A DNA stretch of 64,000 nucleotides, taken from the NCBI GenBank assembly GCA_015178975.1, contig WHVD01000126.1, positions 62,001 to 126,000 of the forward strand. The letters run 5' to 3'. Both the position numbers and the translations under genes were made by a program. The notes beneath the pieces are model-generated. The model saw only the letters and a list, made by a program, of their open reading frames with translations. It ran no database searches and was not told the origin of the DNA. Position 1 is the stretch's first letter; the number at the start of each line of letters is the position of its first letter. Shown here in pieces: positions 13,595 to 24,800 of this stretch. The DNA is from Hysterangium stoloniferum (lineage: Eukaryota > Basidiomycota > Agaricomycetes > Hysterangiales > Hysterangiaceae).

Positions 13595-15204
13595 TCACCA
13601 TGAAGGAAACCCATCCAACACGTCAGCAAACGAAAAAGATGATGCCGAGTTTAGTACAGCTCCCGCTGTAAAGTGCAGTTTCACAAGTAACTGTACGATT
13701 CCCAAAGAGTTTATCAGCGGCCACGGCCTTGTCGATGTCATATATAATCGCGTTTTTGCGAGTATGTGCGATGTCGTGGAATGCTCAAGTATCACAACTC
13801 CGACCTGGCTTCGGTCATCGGATAGAGGCACCTCCTCGAATCTAACGCAATGTGTACAATGAATGGTTGCGTTCTTGAATGAATTGCATCTGGCGGACAT
13901 AAAAACCGCGCAGCCGCAGCCAGCAATATGACGCTTCGACGATGGCAGGAACTTGCCACTAGCCATGCGCATAGTTTCTTCCACCACAGCCATCGGTATC
14001 CGAGGAATTCCAGTTTGACCCACACAATTATGCGTAGCCGGCCAAAGCCAGTAATCAAAATGACTAAGTGGGAGATCTGTCCATGTAGCCCCACCGGTCA
14101 ACACCTCTGTTTTATCAATGCGAAAACCGGAACCAAAATCAGAACGAGCCCATCCGCCCCGTATTTCGACGAGAGCTTGCAAGAATGGACCAAGTAGATT
14201 CCCAAATGCGCCAGCGTCCGCTCGTGAATAAGCGCCCGAAGAATGCATAAACAGATTTAGATTGGATTCTGATGTTTCATGCAAGACCTGCTTATCGGAA
14301 AGCTCGCGAACTGCTAGAGTGAAGAAGGCAGTCTCTCCTATCACCGCTTGACGAAAATCACCAACAGAGGGTAATCCATCCAAGTCTCGTGGTCTGACGA
14401 GTATGGGTCGGGATACGTTCCCCACCACCACCATGCATGATTGTTTCTCAAAGCGGTGTAAAGGAATGGGCGACACAGAGATACCGAGACCAGGAACATG
14501 TATGGTGTTGTGGAAATGCGGGCCAGCATGAAGCTGCGGAAGATCTTTCGGGGGAAGTGTCGCGGGGATAAGGATCTCCATCATCCATATGCGATGGTAC
14601 CGACTACATTTTACTGTGGGCATACACCCTTCGCCGCTGTTACGCTCGACCACATATTCTATTTCAAGATTGTGAAGTGGTACTGAACGCATGTCTGTGT
14701 CCCCTCTGGTGGCGACTGGCACTCCAGGACCGTCATCCTTGGCTGACCCGTCCAACATCATTGACTTTTCAAGATAATGTAAGCACAACGACTTCTCAGC
14801 CTATAGTATGGCGCATGTACCTACCTCTCTCTCTAGCACTCCAGGCTTCCGCTGAGACTCATACCCGACGGGTGGACCAAAGGGAAAGCAAATAACCCAG
14901 CACCTCACCCCACCTGTCTTTGCACACGTCGCCGGTATTTTGAAGTGCTGATCTAAACTTGGATGATAAGTTTCGAGGTTAATTTGCGTCCTGTGTTGGC
15001 TGAAGACACGCGGATCCTTAACTGGAACCCTCACTCGGGGAAGTGCCTCTGGTGCCCTATTAGACAACGCTAGCTATATCACCAGGTAAGTATAACGACT
15101 CTCCCATGTTCTCCATTCTGTATGCTCACCTCTCTCTCTAGCATGGCTGTTATGTGACCCCGACCTGATTGGCATTGATTACCTTTCGCAGAAGGCGGAT
15201 GCAT
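13595..15204 (-). CDS. Hypothetical protein, 3 exons, about 497 aa
   Basis: No family was recognised. The main support is a 390-codon uninterrupted minus-strand frame (13595-14764) whose opposite frames are closed. It joins in phase 0 to an open 83-codon exon (14825-15073) and a short first exon (15130-15204) starting at an ATG. Introns are 60 bp (14765-14824, GT...AG) and 56 bp (15074-15129, GT...AG). Both upstream exons end with the same TGCTAGAGAGAGAG/GT junction. The predicted protein has Cys and His residues near its C-terminal third (CGCAVF, CTHC) but no clear zinc motif, no signal peptide and no obvious membrane helix. The start could lie further upstream if the gene includes open frames between 15205 and 16160. 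Exon structure is inference; the long frame is seen. Confidence 0.5.
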
Positions 15205-16200
15205 CGGCTATCGCACACATAAGCTCAATAGTTTCCATCTTGGGATGTGCACGTACCCCTACCTGCGGCATAATTCTTTTCGTCTGCAGTCTGTGGCCCA
15301 ATCTCTCCTCCACCGAGCGATTTAAGGACGACTGGTGGCGAACTACAAATATTCGGAAAACGCGAAGCCGGCCCCAACAACAGAAATATGGAAACGAACG
15401 CCAGGATACCTCCACAAGATATAATTTGCGCCAATGCGGCGTTTCTGGAGGGTGGTGCAGTAGCTCCGGTTCTGATGAGGATACATGCAATTGCCGTTCG
15501 ATGAAAAAGCGTGGCGAGTGGCCGTCGTTGGCGTACCCGACGGGATATACGACATAACGGCGCATAGTTCGCAACGCATCTGGTTCCTCTGAGAGTGTCT
15601 GCACTTTAAACAGTACGTGCTAAAGTGAAAATGAGGGTATGTAGGTACAGCGTAAGACTGGGGCTTACCCATGACACTCCTGACACTGCTTGTCGCCCGG
15701 AAGACAGTCTTACACCCTTTTCAACTCCTCTGTCTTTCTCTTTAATTCTGTCACCACCTCTACCGCCTCCCCTCTCTATCACCTCCACCCACTTATCCTG
15801 ACTACTCGATACATTCTTCAATGGCATGGCCTCATCGTATTTTGTCTGGCCTAACCGCTCCTGCTTTTCTACATTCTCCAGATGGCCGTCCCTTTTGCCC
15901 AACGTAAACCACTCCAGTATGTTTGTTTCTCGTCGTCGAGGATGTACGCACTGTGCCGTCATTGCCCCTCGCGCTAGCTGTCGCTTGTAAAATGGGCCGC
16001 ACTGCGGGTCTTGTACTGGCCCCACCTGATGCTGAATCTGCAGCCTTGGAGGCCTGGAATTGATTGTTTGAGGAAGACAGCGTGTTGAATGAATAAAGGG
16101 TAGAGGATGCTTTTGATAGTAAACGGGAGAAACGAGACGAGAAATGAGGCGAGCGCTTCAACAGCTTTTGGTTGGCCTTGCCAAGAGTCTCTTACCGAAA
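15205..16200 (-). other. Possible further minus-strand coding sequence, unresolved
   Basis: Overlapping minus-strand open frames occur at 15179-15604, 15225-15434, 15606-16025 and 15832-16161. The 15225-15434 frame encodes a hydrophobic stretch of about 20 residues (ISCGGILAFVSIFLLLGP) followed by a Ser/Pro segment, which could be a membrane anchor. No consistent exon chain could be set by eye. It may be a separate gene or 5' exons of the 13595-15204 gene. Confidence 0.3.
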
Positions 16201-16780
16201 TGGGATGTTTTAACATTTCTGCCAAAGGAGAACAGTTAGCCGCATCATGTTTATTAGATTACATTTGTTCCTTTGCACCGAGTATTTACATTGGCCCACC
16301 AGACAAACTCATCCTCCGTCCATATCATACATCTCGCTCAATCTTTGTTCAATCCACTCCAAACCACCATGACATAGTACACTATATCAACATTTTCCGA
16401 ATGCCTTTAAGGCATCAAATGCAGTTTGTGGTGATATAAAAGAATGATCAATTTGGCACCATACCCAAAGTAGGCGACTGTCGCTGCGAGCGGAGTTCAA
16501 ATATGTCATGACGTCGGTCCGATGTGGATATAAGAAAATAATTTAAGGTAGGCGCACAATCTGGTCTTCATCACGTGATAATTTTTTTTTTTTTTTTTTT
16601 GATATATTTGTATCCCGCTTCAAGCAACAATGGCTAACTGCGGCTAGGGGGTGAAAAGGCCCCCGTGACAAGTGTGATGGATTTCGCAGAGAAAAGTGTA
16701 TTTCCCTTGGGGCATCACCAAATAAGGATAATATGTAAATTGGTTTGCTACAAAATATAGATATTTATATTTAAGAATTT
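16201..16780. other. Non-coding DNA with poly-T and inverted repeat
   Basis: Contains a CACGTG next to an approximately 18-T run (about 16572-16600). Around 16690-16840 an imperfect inverted repeat is centred near 16765: AAATTGGTTTGC is answered by GCAAACCAATTT, and CCTTGGGGCAT by a GTGCCCCATGG-like block. It sits at the start of the transposase relic and may be its terminal structure. Confidence 0.4.
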
Positions 16781-17833
16781 TTGATGCAAACCAATTTCCC
16801 CAAAATGGCCATATGGGAGTGCCCCATGGGAAATGTAGAGTGCAGACACAGAACACGTCAAATGACACGACACGTCTTAAAAACTCAAATTCTCCTTCAA
16901 CTTACACGTTTCATGACAAAGCGCAAGTATAACCCTCTTGCAAACCTATTTGACTTTGTCAATCTTAGCAAGAAAAAAAGAAAAGTAACCAAAGCCTCAT
17001 GCAATGAAGAAAACAAAGTGATGGAAAAAGAAAATGTGAGTTGTTATTTATCTACTTACTTTACAGCTTTTGTTACTGAACTTTCAGTCTTTTCAGTTGG
17101 CTATGGACGACATCAGCACTCAAATAAAACAGGAACAGGATGAGGAAGACTTATGGTCAATGGGGGTCCAATTGATGATTCTGAGGGTGAGGATGACACG
17201 GAAAGTAACACAGAAAATAACATGGACACTCAGGCTTCTGGTAAACATAAAAAAGGAGGATACTTCATACCTCCTCCGACTCTTGAACAGGTTGAAGAAG
17301 CAGCAAAAGATCTACATGACATTCTAAAGCCTCCTCGAAAAGATACAAGTCAGTCATACAAGGACTCAAAACTGGATAAAAAATCCAAGAAGCGCCTCGA
17401 AGATATGCATACCTTTTGCCTGAATTTTATTTGCATTGAAAAAGGACAGCAAGATGGTAGTATGAAAAGCTCATGGACACTTGCTTCTGTCAAAACAGCT
17501 CAAATTCTTGGATATGCAATAAAAGGATCACACAAACCTGGTAACAAAAAGGCTTGCAATCTTCGCAAATGGGTTTGGGCATTTATCAATGACCATGAAG
17601 AGGTCCCAACCTGTAACTGGAAAACAACTGGACGGTCACTGATTGATGATGATGATTTTGCACAAGAAATACATCTCCACTTACAATCACTTAAACCCAA
17701 TGAAGTTCACACGGAGGCTATTGTCAGATTTTTGGACAACCCTGAAATGTTAGCACAACTGAAGCAGAAAAAGACAATATCCCTTTCGACTGCTCAACTG
17801 TGGATGAAAAAAATGGGTTACCAGTGGGGTTAT
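16781..17833 (+). pseudogene. DDE-superfamily transposase N-terminal part, truncated by LTR
   Basis: The frame from about 17153 reads a protein with an acidic segment, a PPPTLEQVEEAAKDLHDILKPPRKD-type block, then DFAQEIHLHLQSL and ISLSTAQLWMKKMGYQWG. These match the N-terminal half of the large DDE endonuclease proteins common in Agaricomycete genomes. The catalytic DDE part is missing: the reading frame is cut exactly where an LTR starts at 17834. Upstream open frames (16781-17143 and 17070-17150) look like earlier exons, but the join to 17153 needs a frame change or an unseen intron. Dead copy of a DNA transposon or transposon-derived gene. Confidence 0.7.
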
Positions 17834-18839
17834 TGTGAAGAGTGGTGGAAATTCTAACTGTTCTATATATGAAGAATATCGACCGTTTAGGTACGACACC
17901 GAGATGTATTGACTGTCTAAGTCTAATACAGGCCGAATGTGTATAGACTACTTAGTTCAATACGGTTGAATGAAGTAGCTATCTAAAGTAGAATAGAGAG
18001 CTAGAATGAATAGAGAGAATCGACTGTTAAGTATGATTCTAGATGACTACTCGAGTGTAAAATAGAGTAACGAGAGAGTCAACTGATAGAGTAGCACGGA
18101 TGTAGTCCGCGCAGATTGAGATAGAGATGGAGTTTCGACTGGTACAGTTCGAAACTCTGATTGGGTAGATAGTTAAAGCCTGTCTGTGACAATCGAGACG
18201 ATACCCCAATCACAACTTACAGGACACAATTGATGTCTTGGGTAAGTCGTGGTTGTTGTAATCCTGGCCGACTTACCACACATGCAGAGCCGCATCATTG
18301 ACCACTGGCCACCCCTGGCCGACTTACCAATTGCCCGTGTCACCGAGTCCCAACCCGATATTGGGCTCGATCAACAGCATTCCCCTAGTGACACATACAC
18401 CTGGTGGAACCAGATCAGGATCTCGAATCTCTTCTCATCTCCTTGACTCTATATAAAACCCCCATATCCTATAGTGATAGAATATCTTCTCCTTGACCAT
18501 TAATCCTTTCCCCACTCTTCCCTAGGGAACCTCGCATTCACCTTGTATCCTACTGATATGTAAAAATAAAGAAAACTTAGTCCTGTCCGTGTTGACCGAG
18601 TGAGGCTGATACCGACAGCCTTACAGTTGTGGGGTAAAAAGTGTCTGAGTTCTAATTATGGGCGCTAGAATACATGAGTCTGGCGTGTATGCCCCCACAA
18701 GAGTTGATGTACCGCATACATAGGTCATCAAACTAATATAAGTGTGTAATAGAATAGAGAGAAAGAAGAAATAATAATGGAAATATAGTATGGGCTTATC
18801 CAGACTATATTTCAAACATATTTCGCCATACCTCTCACA
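17834..18839 (+). mobile_element. Gypsy-type LTR (family Y), interrupted by a second LTR
   Basis: Begins TGTGAAGAG and ends CTCTCACA, so TGTGA/TCACA terminal inverted repeats. Without the nested 374 bp it is about 632 bp, matching copies at 37313-37952 and 55688-56330. No matching 5-bp duplication flanks it (GTTAT on the left, GTAGT on the right), so it is probably the 5' LTR of a deleted element whose pol end follows at 18957. Confidence 0.75.
18257..18625 (+). mobile_element. Solo LTR (family C) nested in LTR Y, TSD GTTGT
   Basis: 369 bp starting TGTAATCC and ending CCTTACA, with 5-bp TGTAA/TTACA inverted ends. GTTGT occurs at 18252-18256 and 18626-18630. Removing it and one duplicate restores the uninterrupted LTR Y sequence seen at 37730-37745. 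It contains a promoter-like CTATATAAA motif near 18450 and a related 3' fragment at 12645-12783. Confidence 0.9.
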
Positions 18840-18956
18840 GTAGTTAGACTATATAGACTAGTAGACTATTGTAGTACAAATTCAGAGATACAGAAAGACA
18901 TATCAAGCATACAATAAGACAATAAACCAGATGTCAAATTGATTTGGAACAAGGGA

Positions 18957-19340
18957 TGAGGCCAAAAATTCTTGATGAGATATGAGGGACCGTTCAAAAA
19001 GATCAGCACAGTGGCGTATCGACTTAGAATGCCAGCATCGTATGGGACTCACCCTGTCTTGAATATCGCGTATCTTGAACCTTACAAAGAGTCCCCCGAA
19101 AGATTCGGATTCCGGCCCAAGAGAAGTTTCAATCGTGCCAATTTTGAAGAGCTCCCCGAATACGAAATCGAGTCCATTATCGACCAGAAATGGTCACGAG
19201 CGCGCAATGGGAGACATAACCTTCTCTGTAGAGTTCAATTAAAGGATTACTCGTCAAATTTTGATGAATGGCTCACAATGAAGAACGCACCAGCAATTCT
19301 TTAAGAGTGGGAAATTCGAGCGAAGAAATTCGGAAACTGA
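18957..19340 (+). pseudogene. Ty3/gypsy pol C-terminal relic (integrase end and chromodomain-like region)
   Basis: Open frame with GPFKKISTVAYRLRMPAS, HPVLNIAYLEPYKESPERF and EYEIESIIDQKWSRARNGR, then SSNFDEWLT. The order is that of the integrase C-terminus followed by a chromodomain-like segment of Ty3/gypsy chromoviruses. An in-frame TAA near 19302 replaces a codon that is CGA in the inverted copy. Most of pol is missing between this and the LTR at 17834. Confidence 0.75.
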
Positions 19341-19496
19341 TCTGAGTCACCTTGAAGTCTCAGGTACCGATCTCTTCACCTGTGACGAATGAACTCGGAA
19401 TAAAAATTCTCCTTATATATATTTGCATCAAAAAGAAAAACGCCATTAAACAAAACCATTATCAGTACAAGAATTCCTTTCAGAAAATCGAACAAA

Positions 19497-20117
19497 CCTA
19501 TAACGGAACTTGATTACGCTCTCGGTGTAGTCAATGGAAAACTCGGTCAAAATGAAGTAGTCGCGTCTCACACCCTTTATCCCACTCATAGGCCCTTGCA
19601 ATACCATCTTAACTAAAAGGACCGGACTTGTATCGAATATGACGACGTAAAGGTTTATCGGATTCGAGACTCCCTCGCGAATTCTGTGTGGGAGTATCAT
19701 ATGGTTAATGTTAAAATGACGTGTATCGCCGCTCACAACTATAGTCCCATTCTATCCAATTCTCCGATTTCTTATTATATTCCTGAAGAAAAATTCGATC
19801 AGCTCGGAATGACGACAGCCCCGTTCGGAATTTATCAAGATCTTACCAATCCACTGACTATAACTGGCTCTCGAACCTTCATTGTAGCCCATTGGTTTGA
19901 TACGTATCAGAAAAACGAACTGAAGTTGGAAGCATGGATGGACAAAGCGAAAGCTAGAAGTGCGAGACTCGGAAAAGACTGTTCATGGAGTTGGCCAGAC
20001 GATCTTATGCCTCCTCTTCCATATGCGTTATGTGAGGGATGGAATCTCGAGGAGCAGGTGGATGCTCTAGCTTTCGCTTTGTCCACCCACGGTTCCAACT
20101 TCAGTTCGTTTTTCTGA
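19497..20117 (+). pseudogene. Unidentified post-pol ORF, left-arm copy
   Basis: Plus-strand copy of the ORF described at 20124-20537. It reads TELDYALGVVNG, then has an in-frame TAA near 19615, and continues from 19686 through CIAAHNYSPILSNSPISYYIPEE to an end at 20117. Its C-terminal part extends past the palindrome centre. No family was recognised. Confidence 0.5.
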
Positions 20118-20123
20118 TACGTA

Positions 20124-20537
20124 TCAAACCAATGCTACGACGAAGGTTCGAGAGCCGGTTATAGTCAGTGGATTGGTAAGAAGACCTTGATAAATTCCGA
20201 ACGCGGCTGTCGTCATTCCGAGCTGATCAAAATTTTCTTCAGGAATGTAATAAGAAATCGGAGAATTGGATAGAATGGGGCTGTAATTGTGAGCCGCAAT
20301 ACACGTCATTTTAACATCAACCATATGATACTCCCACACAGAATTCGCGAGGGAGTCTCGAATCCGATAAACCTTTATGCCGTCATATTCGATACAAGTC
20401 CAGTCCTTTTCGTTAAGATGGTATTTCAAGGGCTTATGAGTGGGATAAAGAGTGTGAGACGCGACTACATTTTGACAGAGTTTTCCATTGACTACACCGA
20501 GAGCGTAATCAAGTTCTGTTACAGGAGGAAGATCCAT
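20124..20537 (-). CDS. Unidentified ORF downstream of gypsy pol, right-arm copy, 137 aa
   Basis: Starts at an ATG (MDLPPVTELDYALG), about 200 bp downstream of the pol stop on the same strand, and is open for 137 codons. Motifs shared with the left-arm copy include YPTHKPLKYHLN, CIEYDGIKVYRIRDS, WEYHMVDVKMTCIAAHNYSP and YYIPEENFDQLGM. No signal peptide, membrane helix or known domain was seen. It may be an accessory gene of the retroelement or a captured host gene. The end may be displaced by a frameshift, since a similar C-terminal sequence continues in another frame toward 19907. Confidence 0.45.
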   Translation of the reverse strand: MDLPPVTELDYALGVVNGKLCQNVVASHTLYPTHKPLKYHLNEKDWTCIEYDGIKVYRIRDSLANSVWEYHMVDVKMTCIAAHNYSPILSNSPISYYIPEENFDQLGMTTAAFGIYQGLLTNPLTITGSRTFVVALV

Positions 20538-20879
20538 CGTGAGTTTTTTGTTCGATTTTCTGAAAGGAATTCTTGTACTGATAATGATTTTGTTTAATGG
20601 CGTTTTTCTTATTGATGCAAATATATATAAGGATAATTTTTCGAGCATATATTCCGAGTCCATACTTCAAGATGACTCAGATCAGTTTTCGAATTTCTTC
20701 GCTCAAATTTCCCACTCTCGAAGAATTGCTGGTGCGTTCTTCAAGTCTTTTTTTGTGAGCCATTCATCAAAATTTGACGAGGAATCCTTGAATTGAACAC
20801 TATAGAGAAGGTTATGTCTCCCGTTGCGCGCTCGTGACCATTTCTGGTCGATAATGGACTGAGAGATATTTCTTGCTAT

Positions 20880-21574
20880 GGGCCCGACCCACGTTGCTGA
20901 ACCAAACCGAACCCGAACCGAAAGCCGACGCATGCAGTATTATTGAGAAGCTGCGTCGCACCGAAACTCTGAACCGAAATTACGAATCCGAACTGAAAGC
21001 CAACATATACAGTCGTATTGACACCCTCATATATGCGGACTCAGCGGCTAGCGACCACTGTTTCGTGGACATTGGTGATTTTACATCTTATATGCCATTT
21101 AACGGAAGACAGGGGACAACAGTCACAGCCGGAGGCACTTTTCAAATCCATGGTGTCGGGACAGTCACTAAAATGGTCGTTTTCGAGGGAAGGTCTGTCA
21201 ACGTCACTTTTATAAATTCACCCCAGATCTATCGCATAACCTTTTGTCCATCGGTCAGTGCGTCTCACTCCGTCTGTGTGAGCCTGCTTAGCCAGAGGGA
21301 ATGTCATAGTAAGGGCTATCGCATGCTCACGAGTACAAGGCCCCGATCACAAGGTTTACTCAGCCCAAGGATATCTTTCGTTTGATGTCTTACAACCACT
21401 ATATGTTTCACTGTAATCTTCTTTCGACTTGCCGTCTCCTGCCCGTTCTTACCCGTGACATTTTTCATAAAAGTATAACCAAGACCTCAGTCGATTCTCA
21501 CTACGTGTCGACTGTACGTTACCCCGTTTTTATCCGTTACTATTACGGCAGTGTTAATCTTTACTTTTTCGGTA
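20880..21574 (+). pseudogene. Ty1/copia gag-pol fragment (protease region)
   Basis: The plus frame 20873-21385 reads ADSAASDHCFVDIGDFTSY, then GGTFQIHGVGTVTK and VVFEGRSVNVTF, the usual active-site neighbourhood of copia-type polyproteins (DSxAS/DHxF). Only this part of the element is present. The fragment is bracketed by 17-bp near-identical direct repeats at 20863-20879 and 21575-21591. Confidence 0.65.
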
Positions 21575-21842
21575 GAGATATTTCTTGTTATACCCTTTAA
21601 TGGTTAACTACATATTATTTACAATCAATTTCCCACATACTCAATCAATTTACTTGTGCATCCTTACAACTCAAAACCTCACCTAAATGGTGTCAAATGT
21701 TCTATCAAATTTTCAGGCAATACCGGCAATAGTCAAATCGATACGGGCTCCGCACTCCAAAACTAATCAATTCAACTTGCATTAGACTAGACGTATGGTG
21801 TGACAGACCGTGACAGACGACAAGAAAAAAAACCTACAGCAG

Positions 21843-24800
21843 ATGCTCGTCTCACCATCAAATTCAATGACGCCCGTGATCTTCCACGAGTCAATGTCCC
21901 ATAATACAATGCAGCGCATTTTAGCAGAGCTTAGGCTCCCAATAACCACCTTAACAGATCTAGAAACACTGTTGTGGCCAATTTTGTCTGCTTTGAACAC
22001 AGTTCCACATGGTTTCGACACGAAAATAGGTCATGCGGGCCTTCCACGCGATGATGTTCTGCATGCCATTCCAGCTATACAACATACTATTTTGAACGTG
22101 GTTTTACCCGTATGGTTGGTTCCGTTACGAGAGGCTGGACATGAGCCGCTAGTGAAGGCATTTTTTTGTCCTCTATCACCCAGCAAGGGCACTAACGGAC
22201 CCACTCCGGAGGCTGTTAGCAGCATCCACTGTCACATTGCCATCTCAGCGCTGTCGACCCTTGTTACTTATGTATCGACACTCGATGCAAGTTCCCCTGG
22301 TCCTGCAGCCGTACTTAGCTTTTCGGTCTCCACTTTAGACGAGATCATGTTTCACTACACTATTGACCGTGTCCACTACACCATCTATACGTCTGGCACG
22401 GAAGCAGATGCTCATGCTTGTGATATAGCTGCTCAAAGGTGGGAGGACTATGTACGCGACGTATGTTCTTTGCCCGGGAAAGTCGCCAACGTCTCACACG
22501 GGTCAGACAGCGTTATTATCCCTGAGAATATGGAGCATGGGTATGCTAAGATTGTAATTTCAATTCAAAACATTTATATAATTGCGTCAGATACTACTTT
22601 TCCGCCTTATGTACATCCGCTGAGAAGCTTCTCTCGCAAATATCCCAAAGACTGTTGACAGGTAAACACCAGAAGTTGTCTATATCTCATAAGTTGTACT
22701 AATTTGTCATATAAGAAGAAGTCTTAATGCAGTCCTACAGCCATCTACTTCAAAAATTTATTCATCTGGGATTATTTCCGCGAAGTCTTCCAAGCCTCTC
22801 AACCCAGCCCTCATTCTTTACCTCTACATTGCCAACCATCCGACGTCGATTGCATCTAGCCAGCCTCTCTACTGCATCGTCTAATGCCTCCGCCGCCGAA
22901 TATTCTATAGCTTGGACCTCTGTTGTCAAGTCTCTGCCATTATCATCTCATCAGATACTATTGACATCCTTGTTGAGCTCTTTTGATCTCCATATTGGCA
23001 GGGATACATCAACAGTTGCGCGCCGACAGGTTGGCAGTGCGGGCGAAATACTACGTGGTTTGATAGGCACTCTTGGAGGCGCAGACAATGAGGAGCTTTG
23101 GAGTGCAGTTTCAGCGACAATGTGCGGATCTAAAGGGATCTGGGACCTGGGAGTTGTGAGGGCGGTTGTTGCTTGGGTTGCTGATCCTCACGAAATGAGC
23201 GTTGATGAAACTGGTACGTCTAAAATGCTAACTCCTCGAAACACACTGTTCATTCGTATTCCAGCTTTGAAGAAGCTCCTTGATGCTGTCGTAGCAGTGT
23301 GGACAAATACAGAATACGTTAAACGTTCGCTCCTCTCGCAACATCGCTGTATGTCCGCTTTACATCGCCGAGTTTAGAGTTTACGTATAACAACACTCAG
23401 ACTTAACATCCTTTTTTCTCATAACGTTCGCTGCATTCCCACCAACTTCCGAGTGTGTTAAACAGCTGGCTTTCTTTCCACCGTTCATCTCCTCCATATC
23501 TACCTACCTATCTCACCTTGACAGTGCCGTTCGACGTTGCGGTATGCTTGCGGCAGAAATTGTTGCAGGCCGTTGCGGTCAAAAGCTTGCTTTTGGGGGA
23601 TGGGATGACTCTGGAGACGAATTTGACTGGGCACGAGCTCTACGAGGATGGCGGAATGATTGGTCATTTGAAGCGTTTACCTCTCGAGATGACGCTGGAA
23701 GGCATGCCGACATCAAGACCAATGCAACCCCTGAACCTGTTGCCTCAGGGTCGAAGCCGATATCACCGATTCGGGGGAGCCGTACACGGGCGTCTGCTCC
23801 TCCAGACTCTGACGATGACTCCTTATCGGGATACTCGTCTTCAGGTCGTTCATCTCGCACGCCATCTCCTACACCCTCAGAGCTTGCCGAGATTGAACAG
23901 GATCCCTCTCTACGCGTCGGGCGAACGAAGCCTATTCCCCGGCCGGTCTATCTAGCGCAGCTTGCGGCATTGCTCAAGAATGACAAAAATGACGATAAGG
24001 ATGTTGCAGAGCGAACAGAGGTTGTGCTCAACTTTGCGGAACAGCTTATCAGAAGGAAGAAAGGCTTCGGATTTGAGTTAGGTGGGTGTTACACACAAAT
24101 TTTGGTGTAGTATGCTTGCTAATGCTTATGAACAACAAGATGAAAATGCAGTTGAATTGACGATCTCTTTGTTGAGGCTAAGGGATAATTACGATCTCGA
24201 AGGATTTGATGAGAAGCGCCAAGGTGCAATTATAGCCCTCGTAGAGTGCTGTCCGCGCAAAGTCGCCCTGTACGTCTTCCTTAGTGTGCGAAACACCCAG
24301 CCATTGATATTTCTCTCTCAAGTACGCTCGTTGAACAAATCTTTACGAACCAATACTCAACATCTGATCGTATTATGATGCTCACCTCACTCGCGGTCGC
24401 CACTCGCGTTCTCTCCGGTCTCCCCGCCCCCTCGACACCTGCCCGCACCCATCCCCGTATTGCATTCCCCAGCAAAATGCTCCCTCCTGCGCTACATCAA
24501 CGCTATTCCACTCTCGAAGAACAGCCTCGTCGGGAGTTCCAACAAGTCGTGGAGGGTATAACACGAAAAGCGCTCGAGCGAAGTAAAGATGATGTTGAAG
24601 ATGCACTGGGGAGTCACCCAGAGATCATCCGCGAACGCAGGCTCCGTCTCGGCTCCACAGCGCGCACCGGGCGTGGAGGCATCCAAGTCCTCGATCGTGA
24701 CTCTAAATCACTACGGCCAGCAGCGCAAAGCACCACCCCCGAATTCACAAGCATCGCTGCAGAATACTTCATAATTCCACTCATTAATCACATGTGGCTG

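Larger units (their letters stand above)
19171..20860. repeat. Large inverted repeat: two gypsy 3' ends facing each other
   Basis: Left arm 19171-19958 (788 bp) is nearly the reverse complement of right arm 20066-20860 (795 bp), with a 107-bp unique centre. Both arms run from the pol C-terminus through the post-pol spacer and an unidentified ORF. Differences are scattered substitutions and short indels, so the arms diverged after formation or came from two related copies. Confidence 0.85.

Noticed and set aside
14677..15141. Plus-strand gene using GTAAG...CTCTCTCTAG introns
   Set aside because: Splice signals look good on the plus strand, but the exon between them (14835-15084) has stops in all three plus frames, while the minus frame is open throughout.
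16572..16600. Long poly-T as a retroposon tail or Pol III terminator
   Set aside because: No LINE/SINE body or tRNA-like boxes A and B were found next to it; a simple homopolymer is enough.
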